Below are positions 37,171 through 45,128 of a stretch of DNA of 64,000 nucleotides, in pieces (the first letter of the stretch is position 1; the number at the start of each line of letters is the position of its first letter). Source of the stretch: Carnobacterium funditum DSM 5970 (lineage in GTDB: Bacteria > Bacillota > Bacilli > Lactobacillales > Carnobacteriaceae); contig NZ_JQLL01000001.1 in NCBI RefSeq assembly GCF_000744185.1, positions 1,178,001 to 1,242,000 of the forward strand, read 5' to 3'. Under the pieces are notes generated by a model, which saw only the letters and a program-made list of their open reading frames with translations, was not told the origin of the DNA and searched no databases. The translations under genes and the position numbers were made by a program.

Positions 37171-38136
37171 TTGACATACAATCGAACTATTGATGTTGTA
37201 AAGGGACTTGCGATTCTTTTTGTTATTTTGATACACAGTTTAACAAGTGAAACCATGTTAACTATCGGCGGACCTTTTTATATTCTACAAGCTGTACCTT
37301 TATTTCTTATTATTGCAGGATTCAATAATGCTATGTCGTATGAACGGCATCACACTCAAACACTAATTGATCTTTATCAGCCAACCTTACTTTTAAAAAA
37401 GTTGAATCGTATTTTATTACCTGCTGTTGTTGCTTACCTAGTTCAAATGATTATCGGTCCATTTATTGGAAAAGAAGCCACTATCTTCTTTTATTTATTT
37501 GGCCGTGGTGGATTTGGCGGTTTTTTCATTTCGATTATGATTCAGCTTATTTTCTTTTTACCTTTTCTTTATTATCTTGCAAAAAAAAATCATCATCTAA
37601 TGTTAATTATGAGTTTCTCTATTAATTTGGCTTTTGAGTTGGCTAGCGATATTTTGGGACTGCCACCGTTTTTATACCGGTTATTTTTCTTTCGATACTT
37701 GTTTGCCATCGCCTTAGGTATTTGGTATTTCTTTATTCAAGAAGACAAAAAAGCTCTGAATTTGATGAAAATAAGTGCCTTATTAAGTATTCCTTATCTT
37801 ATACTGGTTCATTATTTTGAGTATGAAGCGCCTTTTTACTCTTTTGATACGTCATGGAGAGGTCAAAATCCCTTGACATTCTTTTATCCTTTATTGCTGT
37901 TTCATTTAGGGCTCACTTACTTGCCTAAGTTAAGATGGAATATTATTTATGAAGGTTTAGCGCGTTTAGGCACTCAATCGTACCACATCTTCATTGTTCA
38001 AATGGTTTACTTTTGGATTATCTATTCCTATACTGATAAGACAGAATCTTTGCTAATTGTTGATTTAGCTATTTGCTTAGTTGTTGGGATAGGGTATTAT
38101 CACCTAGAGCAAACTTATTTAAATCGCAAACAGTAA
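37171..38136 (+). CDS. Acyltransferase-3 family membrane protein
   Basis: A 321-residue protein with about ten membrane helices. It starts TYNRTIDVVKGLAILFVILI with the key His in the first helix (VILIHSL, about 22), the usual mark of acyltransferase-3 enzymes that O-acylate cell-surface polymers. Later FYLFGRGGFGGFFISIMIQL and the last helix pattern fit. The acceptor is unknown. The start is a TTG at 37171, 7 bases after AGGGGG. Confidence 0.75.
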   Translation: MTYNRTIDVVKGLAILFVILIHSLTSETMLTIGGPFYILQAVPLFLIIAGFNNAMSYERHHTQTLIDLYQPTLLLKKLNRILLPAVVAYLVQMIIGPFIGKEATIFFYLFGRGGFGGFFISIMIQLIFFLPFLYYLAKKNHHLMLIMSFSINLAFELASDILGLPPFLYRLFFFRYLFAIALGIWYFFIQEDKKALNLMKISALLSIPYLILVHYFEYEAPFYSFDTSWRGQNPLTFFYPLLLFHLGLTYLPKLRWNIIYEGLARLGTQSYHIFIVQMVYFWIIYSYTDKTESLLIVDLAICLVVGIGYYHLEQTYLNRKQ

Positions 38137-38215
38137 AAAAGCTATTTCCAGCATCTATTTGTCGTGAAAATAACCTTTTTACTTTTTTAAATAGGAAAGA
38201 TAAACCTATTCGACG

Positions 38216-38244
38216 TTTACTTACTAAAAGAAAGCTGTTATACT
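38216..38244 (+). promoter_or_regulatory. Promoter of the nitroreductase gene
   Basis: -35 TTTACT (38216-38221), 17-base spacer, -10 TATACT (38239-38244), 36 bases before the start codon. Confidence 0.6.
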
Positions 38245-38280
38245 ATTTGAGTAAGTTACCTTAAAGGAGGAATTATCCAC

Positions 38281-38883
38281 ATGGAAAACCCATTCATAGA
38301 TTTATTAAAAGAGCGTCGTTCCATTTACGCTCTAGGAAAAAATGTACCCTTATCTAATGAGCAAATTACAGAATTAGTACAAAAGGCTATTAAAGAAAGT
38401 CCAACTTCATTTAATTCACAAACATCCCGTGCCGTTGTATTGTTTGGAGATTCCCATGATACATTATGGGATCTAACAGAAGCAGCTTTAAAAGTTGTTA
38501 TTCCTGAAGGACAAGATTTTGCTCCCACTGTTGGAAAATTAAATTCTTTCCGTGCTGGTTATGCAACAATCTTATTCTTTGAAGATATGAGTATTGTCAA
38601 AAACCTACAAGAACAATTTGCACTATACGCAGATAATTTCCCAGTATGGTCAGAACAAGCTTCTGGAATTGCACAACACTCAGTATGGACGGCATTAGCT
38701 ACTGAAAATGTTGGTGCTAGCTTACAACATTACAATCCACTAATTGATAACGTTGTTCATTCAGAATGGAACTTATCTTCTGACTGGAAGTTGCGTGCAC
38801 AAATGCCCTTTGGCTCAATTGAAGCACCCGCTCAAGATAAAGAGTATATGGATGATGATGAACGAGTTCTTTCGTTTAATTAA
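38281..38883 (+). CDS. Nitroreductase family protein (Frm2/HBN1-like)
   Basis: A 200-residue FMN-dependent oxidoreductase. It starts FIDLLKERRSIYALGKNVPL and has the SPTSFNSQTSRAVVLFG block (about 40-56) typical of the fungal Frm2/bacterial YdfN-like group, then ATENVGASLQHYNPLID (about 140-156). These enzymes reduce nitro compounds or quinones with NAD(P)H, often in stress or lipid-related responses. AAAGGAGG precedes the ATG by 8 bases. The hairpin of repeat R2 lies just past its stop and probably ends transcription. Confidence 0.85.
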   Translation: MENPFIDLLKERRSIYALGKNVPLSNEQITELVQKAIKESPTSFNSQTSRAVVLFGDSHDTLWDLTEAALKVVIPEGQDFAPTVGKLNSFRAGYATILFFEDMSIVKNLQEQFALYADNFPVWSEQASGIAQHSVWTALATENVGASLQHYNPLIDNVVHSEWNLSSDWKLRAQMPFGSIEAPAQDKEYMDDDERVLSFN

Positions 38884-38893
38884 TTCAAAAAGG

Positions 38894-39049
38894 AAAGAGG
38901 CTGGTGCAAAATATGTACCAGCCTCTTTCCACATACTCAGATTTCCATTCTAGAATTTGCTTCAAAAAGCAAACCCGACACCTACTTCACGAATAATGCT
39001 CGGTGGTCTGTGACCACCGAGCATTATTCGCGAAGTGATTCGGGTCTAA
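38894..39049 (+). repeat. Hairpin-headed repeat R2, copy b, with a long inverted repeat
   Basis: Hairpin GAGGCTGGTgcaaaatatgtACCAGCCTC, then the same 60-base body as copy a (CACATACTCAGATTTCCATT, CTAGAATTTGCTTCAAAAAG). Copy b then forms a near-perfect inverted repeat: 38988-39008 pairs with 39012-39032 around TGT, extended by imperfect ACCCGA.../...TCGGGT. Copy a matches only the right arm in reverse. It looks like a MITE-like element that also serves as terminator for the nitroreductase. Confidence 0.7.
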
Positions 39050-39136
39050 CTGCTTTATGTGCCACTCCTTTTATTTTTATAGTCTTTTGTACTTTTTTCC
39101 ACATAATCAGGTAAGTTAACATCATTTTACCTTTCA

Positions 39137-39439
39137 TCAATAACTAGCCTTGTCTTGAGCTAATTTATGCCCTTTATAATCAAACAATTGACCAAAGTAA
39201 TTAGGATAAGAATGCGTTTTGTAAACCTGAACCACTAGTTGCATTTGATTATTAATGATAGCTTCTTCCATATCCTTTTCAACATCGTATATAAACTTAT
39301 AGGTCTTCATACCCACAACTAAACAGTCAAACGTTCAATCATCAAAAACAAGTTCGAACTTACAGAATGGATTTGAACTCATAGCGTTCATTACTTTTAT
39401 TTCAGATATAATTATTCCTGTGACAATAGCTGAGTTCAC
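39137..39439 (-). pseudogene. Unknown small protein with an internal TGA
   Basis: GGAGGAGGAAGG precedes a GTG (39439) opening VNSAIVTGIIISEIKVMNAM, SSNPFCKFELVFDD, then TGA, then TFDCLVVGMKTYKFIYDVEK, DMEEAIINNQMQLVVQVYKT and on to KASY stop (39137-39139). One TGA splits an otherwise continuous frame of about 100 codons; a TGG there would restore it. The family is not recognised. It follows a frameshifted gene with an SOS box, so the two may be one damaged operon. Confidence 0.45.
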
Positions 39440-39516
39440 CCTTCCTCCTCCTACTCTGATCTTTTATTTATTTTATAATTCTTCTAGTCATTCCATCCTC
39501 TATTTAAGTACCTTCG

Positions 39517-39784
39517 TCAATTTTTATTCATTTCTTCAATAACCACAATTACTGGTTGACAGCCAAAAGGGACACCATCCAATCTATCCCTTCCAATGGT
39601 TCGCATATTTATATCAAAAAATTCAGCTGCGTACTTAGAATAAAAATTTTTATTTTGTGTGGGATCTATATAATCTATTACTTCCTTACTCACATCGCTC
39701 ATCTCATCTTTTATAAAGACTTTTTTTATCCACAAATATATAATTTAAATCATACTTTTCGATACTTACTTTTTTATCTGCCAT
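39517..39784 (-). pseudogene. Unknown small SOS-box gene, frameshifted
   Basis: GGTGAGAGAG precedes ATG 39784, reading MADKKVSIEKYDLNYIF before the frame runs out. The adjacent frame continues WIKKVFIKDEMSDVSKEVID and on to GRDRLDGVPFGCQPVIVVIE, ending at 39517. A one-base slip in the A7 run at 39721-39727 joins them into a protein of about 88 residues. No family is recognised. A consensus LexA box lies 26 bases upstream. Confidence 0.5.
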
Positions 39785-39809
39785 CTCTCTCACCTCAATC
39801 CTTATCGTA

Positions 39810-39823
39810 CGAACGAGTGTTCG
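39810..39823 (-). promoter_or_regulatory. LexA/DinR (SOS) box
   Basis: CGAACGAGTGTTCG matches the Gram-positive consensus CGAAC-N4-GTTCG exactly. It lies 26 bases upstream of the start codon at 39784, where LexA would block transcription. The site is palindromic, but no gene starts on the other side. Confidence 0.75.
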
Positions 39824-39843
39824 GTAATTAAAGAGAAATCCTC

Positions 39844-39891
39844 AAAAAAGATTGCCGTTCCTGCGACTTAGCAGCACGTGCAATCTTTTTT
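39844..39891. repeat. Terminator-like repeat R3, copy a
   Basis: A 48-base unit AAAAAAGATTGCCGTTCCTG ... CACGTGCAATCTTTTTT. AAAAAAGATTGC pairs with GCAATCTTTTTT around an inner CTGC/GCAG stem. It can terminate in both directions. The same 48 bases with three changes lie at 44398. Confidence 0.75.
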
Positions 39892-39980
39892 AGGTTAGAT
39901 CATTTAGGGTCTGGTGATAGCTATTTTAACCCCCTACGTTTTTCATTCATCAGATTTTAATGGAATAATGTTTTTTCTCT

Positions 39981-41639
39981 CTAGCTTAATTTCATATCTA
40001 AGTTAGTCCTTTTTTCTTTTGAAAGCTCAAGAGCTAATCTGAGTTTTAAAGATAAGTTAGGATCGTTGATGGGTGTTTCAAAAATTTCTTCACATTTAGC
40101 AATCCGATATTTAACGGTATTGCGATGAATAAATAATAGTTTAGCAGTGAGGGTGATATCACATTGAGATTCCAAATATACTTTCAATGTTTTTCTTAAT
40201 TCTTTATCCATTTCACTGATTGGAAAAGCTAGTTTTTTTAAAGTAGTGGTACAAAAATGTTCTACTTGTGCTAAAGGAGTATGCTCAATTAACTTATTAA
40301 ATCCTTTAGTTTGATGATAATGAACGATTCCAAGAGAATTGCTTTGTAAAACCATTTTACAAGTTTCTCTTGCTTCTTTGTAAGAAAAATAGATTGAGGT
40401 TATCTTGCTTACATCATTCCCAATTGAAAAGTGAAGTGTGATTGGCAATCTATCTTTTAACTGCTGATGAATGAGGCAAAGTTTATCTTTTAAATTTGGT
40501 TCAGCTTTTTGCAAAAGTATTCCATAATAACTAGTATCTTTAATTGGAAACAGTAACGCATTCTCAAAATCATTAGAAAATTGCCTTTCTAACCATTCAT
40601 ATGTCAAATGATACCGATCTATTTCAAGGCCATTATCCATTATATCCGACTCTTGATTCTCAAAATGAACGATAATGATAGTATAGATAGATGAATCAAC
40701 TAGACCATAATCTTTTCCATAATCTAACCAATGAATAACAGGTTTACTTATTTGATTGGTTTCTTGCATTAATTGAGAGAAAAAAGTTTCTCTTAATTGT
40801 AACCTACTTTCGGTTATTTCCAGATTTTTATAAATGGTATGTAAAAGAACTGTATTTGTTTGTTCAATGGCGAATTGAGAAAAAGGATAAGGAATCTGAT
40901 CCGCTTTAAAAATTACTAATAAATAAGGAAAATACGCATTGATTTTAATTGGAAACACCGAAACAAGTAATTTATTCTCATCATCTATTTCAAAAAGAAA
41001 CCAAGATTCTTTATCCTTATTTTGAATTTTTTTAAGATATGGAATTAATTGTTGTTGATGATAATTTTCAAAACGTAGATCTTGTTGAAACTGTTTTGAT
41101 TCTGCAATAATCTCTGTAAATGGATTAACCAACATAACTGGACGTTTTAAAATAGTCCCTAAATGATGGATTAAAGTCTTTAAATCAGCTCCTTTAATCA
41201 TCAAGTTAGAAAATTTCTTCTGAATGTCTAATGCATAATATAATTTGTCCGTTTGCTGGTCCCAAATATAAGAAAGCATTTGATGAGAAATGGTTCCTAA
41301 GTTAAGGGTACATGGAATTTGTAATAAAGGGAAGTTTAGGCTATCCGCAAAGGTTATCACCTCTTCGTCTAATTCACTTATAAACCTCCCTAACTTAATT
41401 CCTAACCCAGCCACTGGTAATTCATAAAGCGATTGAATGAAGTCGCATAACATTTTGGGATTATCTTTGAAAGCCATAGCTGTTGTTAATAAGAACGTGT
41501 TTTTAGGTAAATATAAAGCAACGTCTGGTGTTTCGGTAATTTTAATTGCCTCTACTTCTTTAGATAAATCAGCTTGCTTATTTAAAACCTGAATATCGGA
41601 AAAGTGTGGTATTTCTAGTATTGCTTTGAGAGTAGTCAT
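39981..41639 (-). CDS. PucR-family transcriptional regulator
   Basis: A 552-residue regulator. The N-terminal PucR domain (TTLKAILEIPHFSDIQVLNK, ETPDVALYLPKNTFLLTTAM, VAGLGIKLGRF) is followed by a degenerate GGDEF-like central domain and a C-terminal HTH_30 (ESQCDITLTAKLLFIHRNTV, then KYRIAKCEEIF). Such proteins control purine/ureide catabolism or other amino-sugar pathways. Downstream in the window an MFS transporter and an allD-like remnant suggest a former ureide cluster, an inference from proximity. The start ATG 41639 has a modest upstream AAGG. Confidence 0.85.
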   Translation of the reverse strand: MTTLKAILEIPHFSDIQVLNKQADLSKEVEAIKITETPDVALYLPKNTFLLTTAMAFKDNPKMLCDFIQSLYELPVAGLGIKLGRFISELDEEVITFADSLNFPLLQIPCTLNLGTISHQMLSYIWDQQTDKLYYALDIQKKFSNLMIKGADLKTLIHHLGTILKRPVMLVNPFTEIIAESKQFQQDLRFENYHQQQLIPYLKKIQNKDKESWFLFEIDDENKLLVSVFPIKINAYFPYLLVIFKADQIPYPFSQFAIEQTNTVLLHTIYKNLEITESRLQLRETFFSQLMQETNQISKPVIHWLDYGKDYGLVDSSIYTIIIVHFENQESDIMDNGLEIDRYHLTYEWLERQFSNDFENALLFPIKDTSYYGILLQKAEPNLKDKLCLIHQQLKDRLPITLHFSIGNDVSKITSIYFSYKEARETCKMVLQSNSLGIVHYHQTKGFNKLIEHTPLAQVEHFCTTTLKKLAFPISEMDKELRKTLKVYLESQCDITLTAKLLFIHRNTVKYRIAKCEEIFETPINDPNLSLKLRLALELSKEKRTNLDMKLS

Positions 41640-41881
41640 TTTATTGCCTTCATACTTGTATACGGTTGATTTAATTAGATAAACTTCTAACTTACAGTCA
41701 CTTTTTCGGGGGTGTTTGTGCTAAAACTAATGCATGTTTTAGTTGTTTTAAATAATGATAGTGGCACTTAATGTACTATACACTAGTAATTAAAGAATTC
41801 AAATTACTAAAAAAAATTTTTATCAAGTGTATTAGCTGCAATGAAATTTTATAATAAAAAAGAAATGACTATTTGAGCAAT

Positions 41882-41919
41882 AAAAAAGGCCAACGATTTA
41901 AAACGTTTGGCCTTTTTTG
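41882..41919. terminator. Bidirectional terminator after the Sir2 gene
   Basis: AAAAAAGGCCAACG and CGTTTGGCCTTTTTT form a strong stem 8 bases past the Sir2 stop codon. Confidence 0.85.
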
Positions 41920-41926
41920 GAATCTT

Positions 41927-42661
41927 TTAGATTGATAGTTGCTTAAAGGTTTCACCAACAGCATCTTCAATAACTAAATCAATTGGAAAATCAATTTTCA
42001 GAGGCGTTTTATTAATGACAACAACCCGTTTCCCTTTAAAATAGTGAATCAAATTTTTAGCCGGATTAACAGTTAAAGACGTGCCTGCAATGATGAGTAA
42101 GTCAGAACTAGCAATGAGTTCTTTTGCTCTTTCTAAAATTTCTGGCTTAATATTTTCTCCAAATAAAACAACATCTGCTCGAATAATGCCATTATCAATA
42201 GGACACCTTGGAATATTTAGTTCATCTCTTTGGATTTCTTTTGGCTTGTATTCTCGGCCACATTCCATACAGTGAAAATGACGATTGTTACCATGTAATT
42301 CAACGACAAGTTTACTTCCAGCAGTTTGATGCAGACGATCAACGTTTTGAGTGATGATCCGGACATCTTTCGGTTTACTTTCTAGCTCTGCCAAATAAAG
42401 ATGAGCGGCATTCGGTTCCGATTTTATTCGTTTCTTCTTATTATTAGTCTGATTAAAAAATTTTTCAGGAGAATTTAATAAATAGCGTTTACTCATCACT
42501 CTCCTAGGATCCAACTTTTGTCTCTCTAATTTAGTATATGCACCATTATCTGACCGATAATCTAAGAGTCCACTTTCAGTCGATACTCCAGCCCCTCCAA
42601 AGAAAGCGATATGCTCTGCCTCATCAATAAATTGTTGTAATGTGTCAATCGGATTGGCCAT
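41927..42661 (-). CDS. Sir2-family NAD-dependent protein deacylase
   Basis: A 244-residue sirtuin that removes acyl groups from lysines using NAD. Motifs: FFGGAGVSTESGLLDYRS (about 20-37), ITQNVDRLHQ (about 106-115), catalytic His in ELHGN (about 125-129) and IIAGTSLTVNPA (about 193-204). The zinc module has CMEC (about 136-139) and then RCPIDNG. The expected fourth cysteine (CPxC) is replaced by Ile-Asp, so the zinc site is incomplete or altered. AAAAGGAGG lies 9 bases before the ATG. Monocistronic. Confidence 0.88.
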   Translation of the reverse strand: MANPIDTLQQFIDEAEHIAFFGGAGVSTESGLLDYRSDNGAYTKLERQKLDPRRVMSKRYLLNSPEKFFNQTNNKKKRIKSEPNAAHLYLAELESKPKDVRIITQNVDRLHQTAGSKLVVELHGNNRHFHCMECGREYKPKEIQRDELNIPRCPIDNGIIRADVVLFGENIKPEILERAKELIASSDLLIIAGTSLTVNPAKNLIHYFKGKRVVVINKTPLKIDFPIDLVIEDAVGETFKQLSI

Positions 42662-42782
42662 ATCTATGCCTCCTTTTTATAATTGTTAAGCACTACTATA
42701 CATATAGTAGAAAAATTTATAAGATAGGCTACTCTTATTTTCTTAATAAAAAGTAAACAGTCAATAGACAATAAATTTAATA

Positions 42783-43550
42783 CTATTCCGTTATTTCAAC
42801 GGCATGAATAAAGAGTCTACCATCTTTAACATCGTAATTACAAGTAACAAGAGTTAAGATATTATCTTCTGGAGAAACAGGAGTATCTGATGAGAAAATG
42901 GATTCATTTTTTAATGTTTCAACAAAATCAGGAAATTCATTCTCTTCAAAGGATACATCGAGAAATTTAGGGTTAGCATCAGAAGGGTGTACGGAAAAAA
43001 TTTTATACGTTCGTTTTGTAAAGGAATCAGTAAAAACAAATTCAGAATGATTCGTTAAAAAATCTTCTGATAGATAACGATCCAAATCCTTGAACATTTG
43101 TCCGTATTTAGCGTAATGACCATAAAGAATTGTGTGCTTGTCCAGACCCATACCAGCGTTTCGATAGTCCATAAAGATTGCACCTAAAACATCTTCTTCT
43201 TTATAAAAGTTATGTTTTAAATAAAATTCGTTATCTTTTCCGCGTACAACTGGATAATCAACAGCTGTATCCTCAATATTTAGCCAACCAACATAATCAG
43301 AGTTGAGATCATAATATTCTGTTGCCGCGTTTTTTTCAAATATTATTTCTTCTTCAGCATTTTTTTCGGTATCGGTTTTTGTAGTAGAAGTGGCTTCTTT
43401 TGGGACTTCATTATCTTTAGCAGTTGTTTGAATCAGAGCACTTTCTGGAACTTTAACGTCTTTGCGTTGAGCCGTTACAGTATTGTAATAATAAACGATT
43501 TGCACTAATAGTAGACTAGATAAAATCGCTAACCAATATTTTTTTTTCAT
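42783..43550 (-). CDS. Class B sortase
   Basis: A 255-residue membrane-anchored transpeptidase with an N-terminal helix (about 6-24) and a Thr/Lys/Glu-rich linker. The sortase domain shows SDYVGWLNIEDTAVDYPVVR (about 95-114), the catalytic His in ILYGHYAKYG (about 152-161), the Cys in LVTCNYDVKDGRLFIHA (about 233-249) and the Arg in the same block. The wording fits class B. I chose ATG 43550, 6 bases after GGGGGA. It faces a fasciclin surface protein whose tail carries a sortase-like signal, so that is its likely substrate. Confidence 0.9.
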   Translation of the reverse strand: MKKKYWLAILSSLLLVQIVYYYNTVTAQRKDVKVPESALIQTTAKDNEVPKEATSTTKTDTEKNAEEEIIFEKNAATEYYDLNSDYVGWLNIEDTAVDYPVVRGKDNEFYLKHNFYKEEDVLGAIFMDYRNAGMGLDKHTILYGHYAKYGQMFKDLDRYLSEDFLTNHSEFVFTDSFTKRTYKIFSVHPSDANPKFLDVSFEENEFPDFVETLKNESIFSSDTPVSPEDNILTLVTCNYDVKDGRLFIHAVEITE

Positions 43551-43585
43551 GTAAATCCCCCATCTTCTTTTTTCGGAGTTATCTT

Positions 43586-43609
43586 TTGACAACGGTTACG
43601 TTATGATGA
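43586..43609 (+). promoter_or_regulatory. Candidate promoter of the fasciclin gene
   Basis: -35 TTGACA (43586-43591), spaced 18 bases from TAGTAT. TATAAC lies two bases further on. It sits in the divergent gap between sortase and fasciclin genes. Confidence 0.45.
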
Positions 43610-43672
43610 TAGTATAACTTATGTAGACAGAGATCACAAAATATAACTCTGTCGCAAAGGAGATGGATAGAA

Positions 43673-44311
43673 ATGAAAAAGTTTTCGAAGATTGCATTTT
43701 CCCTTGTCACTCTACTGTTACTATCGCCAATTTTTGCCGCAACTGCTAATGCAGAAAACCATATTACAGATGACGTAGTAGGTGTCGCTCTAGGTAACCC
43801 TGATTTCAGTATCCTTGTATCGGCTCTTCAAAAAGCTGAACTAGTTGAAACACTTCAAGGAGACGGACCATTCACTGTATTTGCACCAACTAATTCCGCA
43901 TTCGAAAAACTGTTAACAGAATTAGATATTACAGCAGACGAATTACTAGCACAACCTGATTTAGCAAAAGTTCTTACCTATCATGTTGTTCCTGGAAAAG
44001 TTATGGCTGCTGATTTAACAGATGGAATGAACGCTGCAACAGTAAATGGTGAAGAGTTAATGTTTGATCTTTCAGGAGATCCAATGGTTAACAAATCTAT
44101 GATTACTACAACAGATATTGAAGCAACAAACGGTGTTGTCCATGTTATTGATACTGTCTTGGTTCCTTCAGACTTCATGTTACAAGAAGTTGATATGGAA
44201 GAAACAACAGTGGCAAAAACAGGCCTTGAAAGTAGTACACCGCTTCTTGTAGCTATGTTGGTTACAGCTAGTGCACTTGTTTTTATGGTTATCAAAAAGA
44301 AAAAAGCATAA
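43673..44311 (+). CDS. Secreted fasciclin-domain surface protein with a noncanonical sorting signal
   Basis: A 212-residue protein. It has a signal peptide (about 1-26, ending ATANA). One fasciclin (FAS1) domain follows: FSILVSALQKAELVETLQGD, FTVFAPTNSAFEKL, LTYHVVPGKV and NGVVHVIDTVLVPSDF. The C terminus is VAKTG, then a hydrophobic stretch (about 189-206) and KKKKA. This is the three-part layout of a sortase substrate, with VAKTG in place of LPxTG. FAS1 domains mediate adhesion. The divergent class B sortase is the likely anchor enzyme. AAGGAGATGG precedes the ATG. Confidence 0.88.
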   Translation: MKKFSKIAFSLVTLLLLSPIFAATANAENHITDDVVGVALGNPDFSILVSALQKAELVETLQGDGPFTVFAPTNSAFEKLLTELDITADELLAQPDLAKVLTYHVVPGKVMAADLTDGMNAATVNGEELMFDLSGDPMVNKSMITTTDIEATNGVVHVIDTVLVPSDFMLQEVDMEETTVAKTGLESSTPLLVAMLVTASALVFMVIKKKKA

Positions 44312-44347
44312 ACTAAAGGCTAAATGAAATCAAATAAATAATCTAAT

Positions 44348-44397
44348 AAACAAAACCCTTTGAGAGACTATCTTTATTTTCTCAAAGGGTTTTGTTT
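44348..44397 (+). terminator. Terminator after the fasciclin gene
   Basis: AAACAAAACCCTTTGAGA and TCTCAAAGGGTTTTGTTT form an 18-bp perfect stem. Repeat R3 copy b follows directly. Confidence 0.9.
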
Positions 44398-44445
44398 AAA
44401 AAAGATTGCCGTTACTGCGACTTGGCAGTACGTGCAATCTTTTTT
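44398..44445. repeat. Terminator-like repeat R3, copy b
   Basis: Identical in length (48 bases) and all but three positions to the unit at 39844: AAAAAAGATTGCCGTTACTG ... TACGTGCAATCTTTTTT. It is placed in tandem behind another terminator. Confidence 0.75.
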
Positions 44446-44466
44446 AATGAGGATTCAGAACAAAAA

Positions 44467-44522
44467 AAGACTTTACAAAAGTTTACATGACCATTGTCAT
44501 ATCAACATTTGTAAAGTCTTAC
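44467..44522 (-). terminator. Terminator of ssrA
   Basis: Minus-strand AAGACTTTACAAA pairs with TTTGTAAAGTCTT and is followed by a T-run. It lies 13 bases past the tmRNA 3' end. Confidence 0.85.
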
Positions 44523-44534
44523 CATATTATAACA

Positions 44535-44897
44535 TGGAGACGGCGAGAGTCGAACTCGCGTCCAAATATGTCGGCACCTAGATATCTACGCTTATAGTTA
44601 TGTTATTTAAGGTTCGCTGGGTATCAGCCACACAACCGGCATCATACTTTGCTAGTCTGATGATCTCTTCTAAAACTTGCAGACGGAAACTTTTAGCGTA
44701 TCCCACTAATTATAGGACCCTTGCTCGAGCACATGGGCGATGCCGAGAGGATCTACACTAAGCTGTTATTACGCAGCTAAAGCGTAAGAGTTGTTATTGT
44801 TTTTATCAGTTGTTTTAACTGTAACGTTTTAACGTAGACGTAACCTACGAAGCGCAACCCAAGCTCGACCTATACCTGTCGAATCCGTAACGCCCCC
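44535..44897 (-). ncRNA. ssrA: Transfer-messenger RNA (tmRNA)
   Basis: A 363-base tmRNA that rescues stalled ribosomes with SmpB. The 5' end GGGGGCGTTACGGATTCGAC pairs with the 3' end GCGAGTTCGACTCTCGCCGT...CTCC through the acceptor stem, and the T-arm loop TTCGACT is intact. The tag frame reads ACTGATAAAAACAATAACAA then CTCTTACGCTTTAGCTGCGT AA, giving a peptide ending DKNNNNSYALAA, typical of Lactobacillales. CCA is not encoded. smpB lies 7 kb away in the same window. Confidence 0.96.
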
Positions 44898-45068
44898 GAA
44901 TGGGAAGTGTATACAGAGTTGTAAAGTTACCTCTTAAAATCCATTACCTGTTTAACTCTCTAAAATAAGTATAACATAAAGTTAACAAAGTGGAAATGAA
45001 AAGATGTTAGGGAGATTATACCTAACAAGAAACCATCGCTTAAAATGAGATAATCAAATACAATACAT

Positions 45069-45107
45069 GAAACCCTCCGTATCTTAAAAGAATTCGGAGG
45101 GTTTTAT
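45069..45107. terminator. Terminator after the MFS gene
   Basis: AAACCCTCCG and CGGAGGGTTT form a 10-bp stem in the gap between ssrA and the MFS gene, 22 bases past the MFS stop. Confidence 0.75.
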
Positions 45108-45128
45108 CATATAAATTTAGTTAATTAT

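Noticed and set aside
44467-44522. A separate small RNA beside tmRNA
   Set aside because: The hairpin with T-run is adequately explained as the ssrA terminator.
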